A program made the position numbers and the translations under genes. The notes below the pieces were generated by a model, which made no database searches, was not told the DNA's origin, and saw only the letters and a program-made list of their open reading frames with translations. Positions 42,007-51,494 of a stretch of 64,000 nt of DNA are shown piece after piece (position 1 is the stretch's first letter; every line of letters starts with the position of its first letter). This DNA is from Paraflavitalea sp966211765 (GTDB lineage Bacteria > Bacteroidota > Bacteroidia > Chitinophagales > Chitinophagaceae), in contig CBIHOV010000001.1 in NCBI GenBank assembly GCA_966211765.1, positions 248,001 through 312,000 on the forward strand, read 5' to 3'.

Positions 42007-43608
42007 ATGCGTAAACAAATTTCTCAGGGACTTTTAGTGATTGCCGGAGGCATTTTATTCAGCCTCGTATTTTGGCAGGAAAAACTAGGCATCAACACCG
42101 TATTGTTTGATGCATTTATTCTGGCAGCAATTTTCTACTTATACGCCAATGCCAGGCAAAACGCTGTGGTGAGGTGGCTGTTGATCGGTCACCTCATCTG
42201 CCTGGCTATGATCGTATTGCACAACACCCTGCTCAGTAAGATCGCCTTTGCCACCACACTATTGCTGATCGTGGGGTTTTCGGAGTACATACACCGGTCG
42301 GCATGGTTTGCCGGTGGCTCTGTATTACTGAATATTGTTTTCTGCTTTGCTTCTTTTGCTGAACAATTCAAGCGCAGGAAATCCGGCGGCAAAAAGCGCA
42401 AGGGTTTGAATAAGCTGATACGGTTTGCCATATTCCCTTTACTCCTGCTGGCATTGTTCTTTATCATCTACTTTTCTGCCAACAGTGTTTTCCAGGTTAT
42501 GGCATCCCGCATGGAGCTATATGTGGCGCAGTTCTTTAATGCCCTGTTTGGCGTATTCTCCCCCCAGCGTCTTTTATTCCTGGTGTTTGGTATATATGTT
42601 ACTGGTTGCCTCCTGATGCGCAGCCGGGTCAATTATTTCTCTGCCAGGGAAACCGGCCGTACAGATACTCTCCTACGTACCCGAATATCCTGGGCACAAC
42701 GGACACAAAAAACTTCCTTCCAGTTCATCGAGGCCGTGATGGGTCGTTTTTCAAAAGGAATGCTGGCATTGAAGAATGAAAATACCACAGGAGTTATAAG
42801 CCTGTTGCTATTGAATGTATTGCTGTTGGTGATCAATGGCATCGATATCAGCTACCTGTGGTTTGATTTTGATTATATGGGCGATGTGTTCCTCTATAAG
42901 ATGGTACATGATGGAACAGAATTGTTGATCGTATCCATTGTGCTGGCCATGCTGGTATTATTGTTCTTCTTCAAGGGCAACCTCAACTTTTACCGCCGCA
43001 ATAAATGGCTGCGGTACGGGGCTTATGCCTGGATCCTTCAGAACTGTGTACTGGTAATCTCCGTTTTGCTGCGCGATTATTATTACATCGCCCGTTATGG
43101 CCTGGCTTACAAGCGAATTGGCGTATTGTTTTTCTTGTTCATGGTACTCATTGGCCTTAGCACCGTATTCGTTAAAATATGGAAGCAGCGAACTTCTTAT
43201 TTCCTGTTCAGGGTGAATGCCTGGGCCGGTGTTATCCTGCTGGTAGTGGCGACTACCATTCATTGGGATGAGTTTATCGCTTCCTACAACCTGCAACGAA
43301 AAGACCGTGTTCCACTGGATGCTGAGTTTCTGCTCACCTTGTCCGATAAAACATTGCCCTTGCTGGAAGCTAATCTGGACGCATTTAAGAAAGCGCAGTT
43401 GAAAGTAGGGGAGGCAAGTTCCAGTCCCGGCAGCGATTCCTGGTCGAGTAGTGGAACACGTATTTGCGATACCTGCTTTGCAGAGCAGTTGCTGGCCAGG
43501 AAAGACCTGTACATACAACAGCAATCAAACCTTAGCTGGCTCTCCTGGAATTATGCAGATGCCTCGACAGCCAGGTATTTCCGGAACAATAATGCAAACC
43601 ATCACTAA
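42007..43608 (+). CDS. DUF4173 polytopic membrane protein
   Basis: 533 aa from ATG 42007 (the frame is open from 41959, but that start adds a polar stretch). About ten transmembrane helices. The C-terminal half shows DUF4173 landmarks: LLLNVLLLVINGIDISYLWF, MVHDGTELLIVSIVLAMLVLLFF, WILQNCVLVISVLLRDYYYIARYGLAYKRI, and VNAWAGVILLV...YNLQRKD. A Ser-rich linker and a CDTC pair near the C terminus (residues about 482-500) precede a soluble tail. Function unknown; placement within the XrtN block suggests a role in envelope processing. Confidence 0.82.
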   Translation: MRKQISQGLLVIAGGILFSLVFWQEKLGINTVLFDAFILAAIFYLYANARQNAVVRWLLIGHLICLAMIVLHNTLLSKIAFATTLLLIVGFSEYIHRSAWFAGGSVLLNIVFCFASFAEQFKRRKSGGKKRKGLNKLIRFAIFPLLLLALFFIIYFSANSVFQVMASRMELYVAQFFNALFGVFSPQRLLFLVFGIYVTGCLLMRSRVNYFSARETGRTDTLLRTRISWAQRTQKTSFQFIEAVMGRFSKGMLALKNENTTGVISLLLLNVLLLVINGIDISYLWFDFDYMGDVFLYKMVHDGTELLIVSIVLAMLVLLFFFKGNLNFYRRNKWLRYGAYAWILQNCVLVISVLLRDYYYIARYGLAYKRIGVLFFLFMVLIGLSTVFVKIWKQRTSYFLFRVNAWAGVILLVVATTIHWDEFIASYNLQRKDRVPLDAEFLLTLSDKTLPLLEANLDAFKKAQLKVGEASSSPGSDSWSSSGTRICDTCFAEQLLARKDLYIQQQSNLSWLSWNYADASTARYFRNNNANHH

Positions 43609-43613
43609 ACAGC

Positions 43614-44045
43614 ATGGGTATGTCAACCTCAGTTACCAGCTTTAAGATATGGGCCATTACCGTTTGCCTCAATGCTTTTTTATTCGGTCTTATCGAATTG
43701 TTCCTGGGCAATATCTGGGCGGCCATGGGTTCGGTGATCATTTTGGTGGTAGGTTATATTATAGGTTTTCCATTTTGGCTGCTGATGTGGTTATTGATGG
43801 AAGTCATCATGGCGTTTCCCTATACCGCCATTGGCAGGATCGTCTGGTTGGCTGGTATCCTGGCAATATTGGTAGCTTTGTCCTATGCCGCTGCAGGCTG
43901 GATCACTACCGGCCATTTTGCACTGTCCGAACCACCGCTCGGCATATTGACTGGAACAACAATTGCTGCATTGATCCTGGCTTTGTACTGGAACCGGAAA
44001 GCATTCGGGAAGGAAAAGGCCGGCAATGCAATAACAAAATCCTGA
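43614..44045 (+). CDS. XrtN-locus membrane protein, second 143-aa member
   Basis: Start ATG 43614 or 43620. Four hydrophobic helices (about 10-30, 35-62, 73-94, 105-122) and a basic C terminus (WNRKAFGKEKAG). No recognised family. Six bases after the DUF4173 gene and 12 before the kinase gene, so part of the same operon. Confidence 0.7.
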   Translation: MGMSTSVTSFKIWAITVCLNAFLFGLIELFLGNIWAAMGSVIILVVGYIIGFPFWLLMWLLMEVIMAFPYTAIGRIVWLAGILAILVALSYAAAGWITTGHFALSEPPLGILTGTTIAALILALYWNRKAFGKEKAGNAITKS

Positions 44046-44057
44046 TAACTGATTAAT

Positions 44058-44432
44058 ATGAAACCAGCACCATTTTCGATTCGCGACCGCTTAAAAAGTT
44101 TCCAATATGCCTGGCAGGGGATCTTCAGTTTCCTGCGGGGAGATCACAATGCCTGGGTACACGCCGTCGCTACTGTATGCGTGATTATCCTGGCCTGTGT
44201 GGTGCCACTCACCAAAACAGAATTGTTGGCCCTGGTATTTGCCATCGGTTTTGTATGGGTGGCCGAAATGTTCAATACCTGTATTGAACGCACCATGGAT
44301 TTTATTACAACAGAGAAAAGGCCGGAGATCGGCATCATCAAAGACATCGCAGCCGGCGCCGTATTGGTTGCCGCTATTACCGCCGCAATTATAGGTGGCA
44401 TCGTATTCATTCCTAAATTAATCAGTGCATGA
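44058..44432 (+). CDS. dgkA: Diacylglycerol/undecaprenol kinase family protein
   Basis: 124 aa, three-helix DgkA fold. Signature AEMFNTCIERTMD carries E70, N73 and E77, and KDIAAGAVLVAA follows (K95, D96), the catalytic and Mg-binding positions of DgkA. In Gram-positive and Bacteroidota genomes this family phosphorylates undecaprenol or diacylglycerol in the inner membrane, recycling lipid carriers for envelope polymers. Stop overlaps the DUF1361 start by 4 bp. Its presence in the XrtN block fits a link between exosortase sorting and surface polymer export. Confidence 0.9.
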   Translation: MKPAPFSIRDRLKSFQYAWQGIFSFLRGDHNAWVHAVATVCVIILACVVPLTKTELLALVFAIGFVWVAEMFNTCIERTMDFITTEKRPEIGIIKDIAAGAVLVAAITAAIIGGIVFIPKLISA

Positions 44433-45115
44433 AAAATATTGTAAAGCCCTTGTGGCAGTATCGCCAGATCTTTTTACGCAGTGAAGTAGACCGCATTATG
44501 TCCTTGTCTATGTTATTTGGGGCCCTGATGGTATTCGTGAGGATCCTTTATACCGGTGATCGGGGTTTTCTCTTCCTCCTATGGAATTTGTTCCTGGCCT
44601 ATATACCGTATTTCATATCCAGTTGGCTATCCCGCACCCCTTCCTGGGCTGCTTACCGCCGCAAATTTGGATTGGTCTTTATAGCCTGGTTGCTTTTTAT
44701 TCCCAATACCTTCTACATCCTTACCGACCTGTTTCACCTGGGTGGACATACCGGCGCACCCTTGTGGTACGATCTCCTCCTCATCATTTCTTTTGCCTGG
44801 AATGGCCTGATGCTGGGCATCCTTTCAATAAGGCAGATGGAAAAGCTAGTAGCATTGTACCTGCCCGGAAAAGCCGATTGGGTCTTTTTGTATCCCATCA
44901 TGGTGCTCAATGCACTCGGTGTATATATTGGCCGCTACCTGCGCTTCAACACCTGGGAGGTGATCACCAATCCTTTCGGACTGGTTTCCGACATCGCCCA
45001 ACTGGTTTGGCATCCCTTGCAGTACCGCGAAGCATGGGCCATGGTGATCTGTTTTTCCGTGTTGATGACACTGGTATATACCACCCTCAAAAAGATCAGT
45101 AAGATGATCTGGTAA
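44429..45115 (+). CDS. DUF1361 membrane protein
   Basis: 228 aa with about six transmembrane helices. DUF1361 is recognised by LFIPNTFYILTDLFHL and by YIGRYLRFNTWEVITNPFGL. Function unknown. Last gene of the XrtN block; a strong bidirectional-type terminator begins at its stop codon. Confidence 0.85.
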   Translation: MKNIVKPLWQYRQIFLRSEVDRIMSLSMLFGALMVFVRILYTGDRGFLFLLWNLFLAYIPYFISSWLSRTPSWAAYRRKFGLVFIAWLLFIPNTFYILTDLFHLGGHTGAPLWYDLLLIISFAWNGLMLGILSIRQMEKLVALYLPGKADWVFLYPIMVLNALGVYIGRYLRFNTWEVITNPFGLVSDIAQLVWHPLQYREAWAMVICFSVLMTLVYTTLKKISKMIW

Positions 45116-45153
45116 AAAAGGTGGGTCACCCTCCAAAGGGTGGCTCACCTTTT
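45116..45153. terminator. Terminator closing the XrtN block (GGGTGGGTC hairpin family)
   Basis: AAAAGGTGGGTCACCCT - CCAA - AGGGTGGCTCACCTTTT, 15 of 17 pairs plus G-U, with A-run before and T-run after. Its core is a diverged copy of the hairpins at 22981 and 33603. Confidence 0.88.
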
Positions 45154-45258
45154 CTATCGTAAGCAAACATGCCCGTTATACCCTTCCATATATGACGGTT
45201 GGTTTAAGTTGGACACGGCGTCGTATTCTTACGACGCCTTTCCTATACCTTCCATGCC

Positions 45259-45306
45259 GTCTCATTGCCTCGTTGCCTCGTTCCCTCGATGCCTTGTTGC
45301 CTTCTA
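45259..45306. repeat. 8-bp phased array, 6 units
   Basis: GTCTCATT, GCCTCGTT, GCCTCGTT, CCCTCGAT, GCCTTGTT, GCCTTCTA. Between the two terminators of converging genes. Confidence 0.75.
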
Positions 45307-45310
45307 AATG

Positions 45311-45346
45311 AAAAAGGGTGAGCCTCCTGGAAGGAAACTCACCCTT
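45311..45346 (-). terminator. Terminator of the 1168-aa gene
   Basis: On the minus strand AAGGGTGAG ... CTCACCCTT forms a 9-bp outer stem with internal pairing, followed by five T. Confidence 0.82.
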
Positions 45347-45367
45347 GATTATGAGGAATAAGATAAA

Positions 45368-48300
45368 TTAAAAGTCCACACCCATCGCAAAATGCAATAC
45401 CGGTTTGCCTTTGAAGATGCCATTCATTTCCCAGCCCGTATCGAGGCGCAGGAAATAACCCAGCAGCATACTGCGTACACCAAATCCATAACCCCCTGCC
45501 AAAGGACCAATACCACCCGCTTTGATCTTTACAGTAACTGTAGGATCATTGGGATCATCGGGATAAAGTTGTTGAGGACGCTTGAAATTCTTCAGGCCAT
45601 CGATCAGGTCTCCATTCCAGGCATTACCCAGGTCAATGAATTGAACCAACTGGAAGTTGCGCAGGAAGGCATTGTTGATAGGCCGGTTGATCAGCGTACT
45701 GAATATGGGGAACCTGAATTCACTGTTGATGATAATATTGTTATTACCATTGGTGAGGTTCTGTTTAAAGCCCCGCATGTTAACAGCGGTTGACTGGTAA
45801 GCATAATCATTGGAAGGATCGGGCCGGGGCTCACTGTTGTATTTGGGGAACATCCAGCCATCCACACCACCCAGGTAATAGATCACTTTCTCATTGCCCC
45901 AGGAGAAATCACCTGCTACACGACCAGCCCAGATAAAGTTGCGGAAGATCGGTTTGTAGATACGGCCATCAAATCCGATGTTAAACATCATACGGCCGGG
46001 TTTTACAAGCCCTTCCTTAGGCTCATTTACCTGCGCATTGATGTCCATATAGATCTTGTAGCGACTGCCATTCAGGATATTCATGGCCTTTTGGATCACA
46101 TTGTCATGTACCCATTCTATGCGCGATACAAAATAAGTTTGTTTATTGAGGTCTGGCGCCTTCAGTGTGATCGTATCAAACTGCGTTCCACGCACCGTTA
46201 CACGGTCCATACGGATACCGGCAGAGAAGCGCAGGCTGCGCACCTTATCAAGCGGGAGTTTGAGGATACCCTGGTAAAGGTTGCTGTACGACTTGCCTTC
46301 ATACATATTGATCACAGTGCCCGATTGGTATTGTACACCGCCGATCTCCGTTTTGCGGTAATACACCAGCGAATAGTCAATCTTCTTTTTGAGGTAATCT
46401 ATCCGGGCAAACCATTCTCCGCCACCATCAAACAGTGATTGATTCACAGGAGTGAAAATAGACGTACCGCCGCTTCCTACACTCACACCACTGCCACCGC
46501 CGCCAATCAGCGGAAGACGGATAGCACCGGTAAATCGAATATCCTCAAACAAATCAAACACAGAGGCTTTCAACATACCGTTGAAGGCGCCACCGCTTTG
46601 CAATTGAATGGGAAGTGCACCTGTATAAGGTTGATAACGGGTTACCAGCACATCGTTGTTAAAACCACCGGAGAAATTATCCATGGAGAATTTCAAGCGG
46701 TAAGGAAACTGCTTCACTTTTTTGAGCTCAGATTCTTTTTCCTCCACAGGCTCCTGGAACGGATCTATAATAGTAGCCGCCTTTTTGGTCGAATCCGGTT
46801 TTTCAGGTTCAAAACCCGTTTCAAAAGCATCACTCTTCTTTTTGATAGTCGTATCACCCGGGATGATCGTTTGCATATCGCGACCTCCGGAGAGCTTGGC
46901 GTTGGCAATCGTTTTACGGCGGTAGTCCGTAGGCTTGGGATTCACATTGCGCTTTTGCAAGGCATTTTGATCCACCTTCAGCCTGTACACCAGTTTCAGG
47001 TCGCCTTCCTGCCTTACCTCACTCACCTGGCCATTGTCGCCAGCCGCCTTGGTTTCCACCAGGCCGCTTTGGTAGTTGGTAATGGGGAATACAAAGGAAG
47101 AGTCGTTGGTAACCGAATAAGCAAATACTGAATCCGGCGCTTGCTTGCCCCAGGTTTTCAGCGTGGAATCCAATTCCTGGTCGCTGGGATTGCGCAGCAC
47201 CTCATCGCCCACTATATACACACTGTCCAGTCCGGCCCGCTTTGTTGTAAAGAAGCCGGCAAAACGGTTATTGATCCCGGTCTCGTCACTGATAAAGGTA
47301 AAGTGCGAAGTATTGTACTGTACAGGATACCGGGCATTACCGTACTTCATGTGACTGAGTTGGGTAATTTGCCGGAACTCACTTTTATTATAAGTATCCG
47401 TGAGGAAGATATTGTACTTATTGGTAGCTACGCCTGTATCGCGTCCCAGTGCTGTAGCATTGGGGCGATTGGAAGAGAAAATGATACCCGTTTTATTGGG
47501 GAAAGCAACAAAAGAAGCGTCCAGGTCGGCATAAGAATCGTTCGTCACCTGCTCATACGTATCTTCTTCGATCTTGTAGATAAAGATATCCGGCTGCCCC
47601 TTGCGTACCGCACTCATCAGAATGGTATTGGAGTTCAGCATGAAGCTGGCGCTCGTGATCTGCTCAAAGTGCGTGATCTCTTGTTTCACCGGTTTGTAAT
47701 GCTTCAGCAGGTCATATACAAACAGCTGCACCTTGCCCTTCTCCCAATAGATACAAGCCAGGCGCGTGCCTTTACCATCCCAAAACAACAGCGGGTAACT
47801 GGGGTTCACCTCGTTGTCGAAGGAACGTACACCATTTCTCAGCAATACCCTTCTGTCTACAAAGTTTTCATACAATACCACCTGGTTTTGGCCCTTTACA
47901 TACTCCACCACCGCATAGGTTTGACTGCGGGGAGCAGGGTTGGGAGTAAACCGGATATAATCACGATTGTGGGTTACATCTTCCGTGAGGATCACATTGC
48001 CCTTGGGCGCATTACGCCTGCCCGTAATGTCTTTGTAATACTTCTCCGACATCTGCTCCATGAAATCACGCAGCACATCCTTGAACTTCTTCTTACAAAT
48101 GCGCTGGGAAGCACTATTGAGGTTGCGGTACACACGTGCCAGATAAAGGAAATACGTAACGTTCTCCTTCTTGTATTTCTCCGCTATATAATACCAGAAA
48201 GCATGACCCGCCAGCAATGGCTTTTCAAAGGCAAACTGGTAAAAATTCTTGTATTCGGCAGAAAGCAGCGCCGATTTCAGCTGGTCGTCCAGCGTCGTAT

Positions 48301-48874
48301 TCCAGTCTTCCGCCACATAATCCACATAACCGTCTACCAACCACTTCGGCAGATCCAGCAAAGCCTGGTTGGCGGCAATTTCACCCAGGTCATCCCCAAA
48401 CAGGATATTGTCTACCAGGATCTTGGCGATACCTTGCCGTACCTGCCTGCGCAGATCCGCATGGTCCCCGTTGAAATAAACGATCATTTTATTGTTGACC
48501 AGCTTGGTGATACCCCCCGTGGTTTGCCAGTCGAGGTTGAGCCCTATATTGGATTGCTCCAGTTCATTGAAATTGTTGTAAATAACAATATTGGCCCGGC
48601 GTTGCAGGCCATATTCTACAAATTGTTCAATAGCGGGTAACTCTTCCTCGGCAATCTGCAGTACGTAGTTGGCAATGGTTTTGCCATTTTCGTAGAAATA
48701 AGTGTTGAAATTGGTGGATTGGTAGTATTCCCATTTGAATTTTCGATACTGAACCCGGTTTTTACCAAACTCTACTGTATTCACCTGGGCACTCACATCC
48801 ATTTGCAAAAGCAGTACGGAAAGCAGGAAACCAAAAAGTACTTTTGCGGATGGCTTAATCTGTTGAAATTGCAT
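45368..48874 (-). CDS. Large outer-membrane protein: peptidase-MA-like domain, PD40 propeller, C-terminal barrel (1168 aa)
   Basis: Signal peptide ends near MDVSAQ. Residues about 40-290 resemble the peptidase-MA-like fold, YGLQRRANIVIYNNFNELEQSNIG and LVDGYVDYVAEDW, but without a clear HExxH, so a zinc site is doubtful. About 320-560 carry TolB-like blades (FWDGKGTRLACIYWEKGKVQLFVYDL, IIFSSNRPNAT). A disordered Lys/Glu/Pro stretch (about 670-735) links to a C-terminal region with the barrel-like closing strands FGVRSMLLGYFLRLDTGWEMNG and final FAMGVDF. This composite is a recurring Bacteroidota outer-membrane protein; function unknown. Monocistronic. Confidence 0.82.
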   Translation of the reverse strand: MQFQQIKPSAKVLFGFLLSVLLLQMDVSAQVNTVEFGKNRVQYRKFKWEYYQSTNFNTYFYENGKTIANYVLQIAEEELPAIEQFVEYGLQRRANIVIYNNFNELEQSNIGLNLDWQTTGGITKLVNNKMIVYFNGDHADLRRQVRQGIAKILVDNILFGDDLGEIAANQALLDLPKWLVDGYVDYVAEDWNTTLDDQLKSALLSAEYKNFYQFAFEKPLLAGHAFWYYIAEKYKKENVTYFLYLARVYRNLNSASQRICKKKFKDVLRDFMEQMSEKYYKDITGRRNAPKGNVILTEDVTHNRDYIRFTPNPAPRSQTYAVVEYVKGQNQVVLYENFVDRRVLLRNGVRSFDNEVNPSYPLLFWDGKGTRLACIYWEKGKVQLFVYDLLKHYKPVKQEITHFEQITSASFMLNSNTILMSAVRKGQPDIFIYKIEEDTYEQVTNDSYADLDASFVAFPNKTGIIFSSNRPNATALGRDTGVATNKYNIFLTDTYNKSEFRQITQLSHMKYGNARYPVQYNTSHFTFISDETGINNRFAGFFTTKRAGLDSVYIVGDEVLRNPSDQELDSTLKTWGKQAPDSVFAYSVTNDSSFVFPITNYQSGLVETKAAGDNGQVSEVRQEGDLKLVYRLKVDQNALQKRNVNPKPTDYRRKTIANAKLSGGRDMQTIIPGDTTIKKKSDAFETGFEPEKPDSTKKAATIIDPFQEPVEEKESELKKVKQFPYRLKFSMDNFSGGFNNDVLVTRYQPYTGALPIQLQSGGAFNGMLKASVFDLFEDIRFTGAIRLPLIGGGGSGVSVGSGGTSIFTPVNQSLFDGGGEWFARIDYLKKKIDYSLVYYRKTEIGGVQYQSGTVINMYEGKSYSNLYQGILKLPLDKVRSLRFSAGIRMDRVTVRGTQFDTITLKAPDLNKQTYFVSRIEWVHDNVIQKAMNILNGSRYKIYMDINAQVNEPKEGLVKPGRMMFNIGFDGRIYKPIFRNFIWAGRVAGDFSWGNEKVIYYLGGVDGWMFPKYNSEPRPDPSNDYAYQSTAVNMRGFKQNLTNGNNNIIINSEFRFPIFSTLINRPINNAFLRNFQLVQFIDLGNAWNGDLIDGLKNFKRPQQLYPDDPNDPTVTVKIKAGGIGPLAGGYGFGVRSMLLGYFLRLDTGWEMNGIFKGKPVLHFAMGVDF

Positions 48875-48957
48875 AGCCTGTCATTAATGTTTTAAAGTTA
48901 AAACAAACCCTGTTACCGGGTAAAAAAAAATCAATTGGCGTAAATAAGATACCCTAT

Positions 48958-49599
48958 ATGCTTACAGTAAAACAATTTCCCTTCAGTCCTCTCCAGGAAA
49001 ACACCTATGTAATTTATAATGAACAGGACGAATGTTGCATTATCGATCCCGGTTGTTACTTTGGCAATGAACGCAACGAATTAAAAGAATTCATTGAGGA
49101 AACCGGTCTTACCCCTAAATATTTGTTAAATACCCATTGTCACCTCGATCATGTATTCGGCAACAAGTTTGTTCACGACACCTGGGGGTTAACCTTACAC
49201 CTGCACGAAAAAGAAAAAGTGGTACTGGACTATGGCCCTACGTTCGGGTTAAATTGGGGGTTGCCCTTCGAAAATTATAAAGGCGACCTCATCTATTTAC
49301 GTGAAGGTGATACCGTTCGGTTGGGTGAAGATAGGTTCATTATCCTGTTTACACCGGGACATTCTCCCGGCCATATCAGTTTTTATTGCCCCGAACAGCA
49401 TTTTGTCGTGAGCGGAGATGTTTTGTTCCGCCGGAGCATCGGCCGTACCGACCTCCCCGGGGGCGATTTTGATACCCTGGCCCGCAGCATCCGCGAACAG
49501 CTGTACACCCTGCCCGATGAAACCATCGTCTACAACGGCCACGGGCCTGAAACCACCATCGGGGAAGAGAAAAGAAATAACCCCTATGTGAAGGCCTGA
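48958..49599 (+). CDS. Metallo-beta-lactamase-fold hydrolase (glyoxalase II-like)
   Basis: 213 aa. Binuclear-zinc motif THCHLDH (59-65; HxHxDH), then TPGHSPGHISFY, SGDVLFRRSIGRTDLPGGD with the bridging Asp, and YNGHGPET with the last His. The pattern LFRRSIGRTDLPGGDF is typical of the glyoxalase-II-like/YcbL group, which hydrolyses thioesters such as S-lactoylglutathione analogues. Cytoplasmic. Divergent from the 1168-aa gene. Confidence 0.93.
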   Translation: MLTVKQFPFSPLQENTYVIYNEQDECCIIDPGCYFGNERNELKEFIEETGLTPKYLLNTHCHLDHVFGNKFVHDTWGLTLHLHEKEKVVLDYGPTFGLNWGLPFENYKGDLIYLREGDTVRLGEDRFIILFTPGHSPGHISFYCPEQHFVVSGDVLFRRSIGRTDLPGGDFDTLARSIREQLYTLPDETIVYNGHGPETTIGEEKRNNPYVKA

Positions 49600-49645
49600 T
49601 TCCCCCTATAACGCATGTAAATTAATTAAAATGTGGCCATAGCTA

Positions 49646-49689
49646 CAGAGAACCTTCAGAGAAGGTACAGAGAACGTACAGAGAGGATC
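49646..49689. repeat. 11-bp phased array, 4 units
   Basis: CAGAGAACCTT, CAGAGAAGGTA, CAGAGAACGTA, CAGAGAGGATC starting at 49646, 49657, 49668 and 49679. Lies between the 3' ends of converging genes. Confidence 0.8.
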
Positions 49690-49768
49690 AGGCGGAGACT
49701 AGCCGGGGATTAGCCATACATTATCAATGGGTTAGCCGCCTATCAGGTATCTATGCCCCATTCTTAAA

Positions 49769-51301
49769 TTAAAAATACTTCCCGACAAAAGGCAGCTTCT
49801 GCATCTCCTTTTTCTCCACTTTCACGATCAACCAGGCAAAAAGGCTAAAAAACACAATGGAAGTCCCATAATAGAGGGCGTAGGAAGTAGTGGTCCAGTT
49901 GATCTTTTTGGCGGGTACCAGCAATTTGACGATCAAATATTCATGAATAATATAGAAAAGCGTCACGATCACCAGGTAGGTGATCAGCTTTTTCCGGGCA
50001 TAGGGGATGGGATAATGCTTTTGACCCTGTACATAGCTCACCACCATCATAAAAGTATAACATAGGAAGGTGGCCCAGGCGGCGCCCGTATAGTGAAATT
50101 TAGGGATCAGGGCTATATTAAGCACAATGGTAATGACTGCCCCGCCAATCGTAACCCAGGCGCCCATCATATTGCGGTTGGTGAGCTTGTACCAGATAGA
50201 CAGGTTGTAATAAATGCCCAGGAAAATACTGGCCATGGCCAGTATCGGCACAATATGGATGCCCTGCGCATACTCAGGGTGTTTGGAAGCAATCAGCTCT
50301 TTCCAGAAGTCCAGGAACAGTGAGATCACCAGGAACATGAAACAACAGGCGATCACAAACAACTTCATGATGCGGGCATACATTTTCTGCGCTCCTTCAT
50401 TCCTCGATTGGTTGAAGAAAAAAGGCTCCGCCGCCATCCGGAAAATCTGGATAAAGATCGTGATCAGCACCGCCAGCTTGTAGTTGGCCCCAAATACCCC
50501 CAGTTCAAATTCAGCCTGCCCCGCATATTGTTCCACCAATACTTTCCGGTAGATCACCCGGCTCAGCATTTCATTGATCATACCCCCAAACCCCACAATG
50601 ATCAGCGGATAAGAGTAATGCATCACCTCCTTCCACAGGCTTTTGTCGAAGGTAAATTTGAACGAAGTGAATTCCTTGTACAGCAACAGCAAGGTAACAG
50701 CGCTGGCAATAAGGTTGGCAATGATGAAATACCCGATGCCAATACGCGGATTGTACAGCAGCGCCAGGAACGAATTGGCCCCCGAATCATGCGCCGGCTT
50801 GGCCACATAATAAAAGAATAAGATAATAAGGATATTCAGCAGGATCGAAAAAACGTTGACGAAAGCGTACTTGCGGGGGCGCTCTTCCAGCCGCAATTTG
50901 GCCAGCGGGATCGTGTACAGCGTATCAAAAAACACGATCCAGATCATCCAGGTCACAAACTCCGGGTGACTGTCCATCTCAATAAAATGTGTCAGCGGGC
51001 CCTTAAATACGAACAGAAACAGGGTGAACAGGATGGTGGTAAACCAGATCGAAATGTTAAGGGTATTAAATAATTTTTGCCGGTTATGGGTTTGCGCGAA
51101 ACGAAAGAAGCTGGTTTCGAGTCCATATGTAAAGAGAACCGTCAAAAACGGGATCACCGCATAGATCTGTGTGTAAGGATAGGATCCACTGGGGTCAAAC
51201 AATCGAAAACCCAGCAGGCTGACGCCAAAGTTGAGGAACCTGCTGACAATTCGGGGAATGCCATACCAGACTGTTTGACCTGCTAATTTCTTAATGCTCA
51301 A
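49769..51301 (-). CDS. Wzx-like polysaccharide flippase (MATE/MOP superfamily)
   Basis: 510 aa with about 14 transmembrane helices. Start MSIKKLAGQTVWYGIPRIVSRFLNF and the GLETSFFRFAQ segment are characteristic of the Bacteroidota polysaccharide biosynthesis C-terminal domain group. Such proteins flip lipid-linked oligosaccharide units across the inner membrane. It is isolated from any glycosyltransferase cluster here. Upstream 193 bp to the next gene holds nothing recognisable. Confidence 0.87.
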   Translation of the reverse strand: MSIKKLAGQTVWYGIPRIVSRFLNFGVSLLGFRLFDPSGSYPYTQIYAVIPFLTVLFTYGLETSFFRFAQTHNRQKLFNTLNISIWFTTILFTLFLFVFKGPLTHFIEMDSHPEFVTWMIWIVFFDTLYTIPLAKLRLEERPRKYAFVNVFSILLNILIILFFYYVAKPAHDSGANSFLALLYNPRIGIGYFIIANLIASAVTLLLLYKEFTSFKFTFDKSLWKEVMHYSYPLIIVGFGGMINEMLSRVIYRKVLVEQYAGQAEFELGVFGANYKLAVLITIFIQIFRMAAEPFFFNQSRNEGAQKMYARIMKLFVIACCFMFLVISLFLDFWKELIASKHPEYAQGIHIVPILAMASIFLGIYYNLSIWYKLTNRNMMGAWVTIGGAVITIVLNIALIPKFHYTGAAWATFLCYTFMMVVSYVQGQKHYPIPYARKKLITYLVIVTLFYIIHEYLIVKLLVPAKKINWTTTSYALYYGTSIVFFSLFAWLIVKVEKKEMQKLPFVGKYF

Positions 51302-51494
51302 CTAAAGATGGATTTAGATTTTGTGTTCCAAAATTAAGGGTTAGCACCACAAACTGATCGTTAATCCTCATATTGGTGCCCCTTTTATTGGCGGAGCAGT
51401 AATTTTTTCGACCCCTGGGCGACTAATAAATAGTATAACGCCGGGTTTCAACGTTTATGCTTTAATGGATAATTCTAATAACAAATAAACAACA

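Noticed and set aside
47141..48640. A 499-codon open frame on the plus strand
   Set aside because: It runs antisense inside the 1168-aa outer-membrane protein gene; its translation has no family character and the minus-strand product has a signal peptide and propeller motifs.
45368..48874. Active peptidase-MA (HExxH) zinc protease
   Set aside because: The fold-like segment is present, but the HExxH motif is not seen, so no protease activity is claimed.
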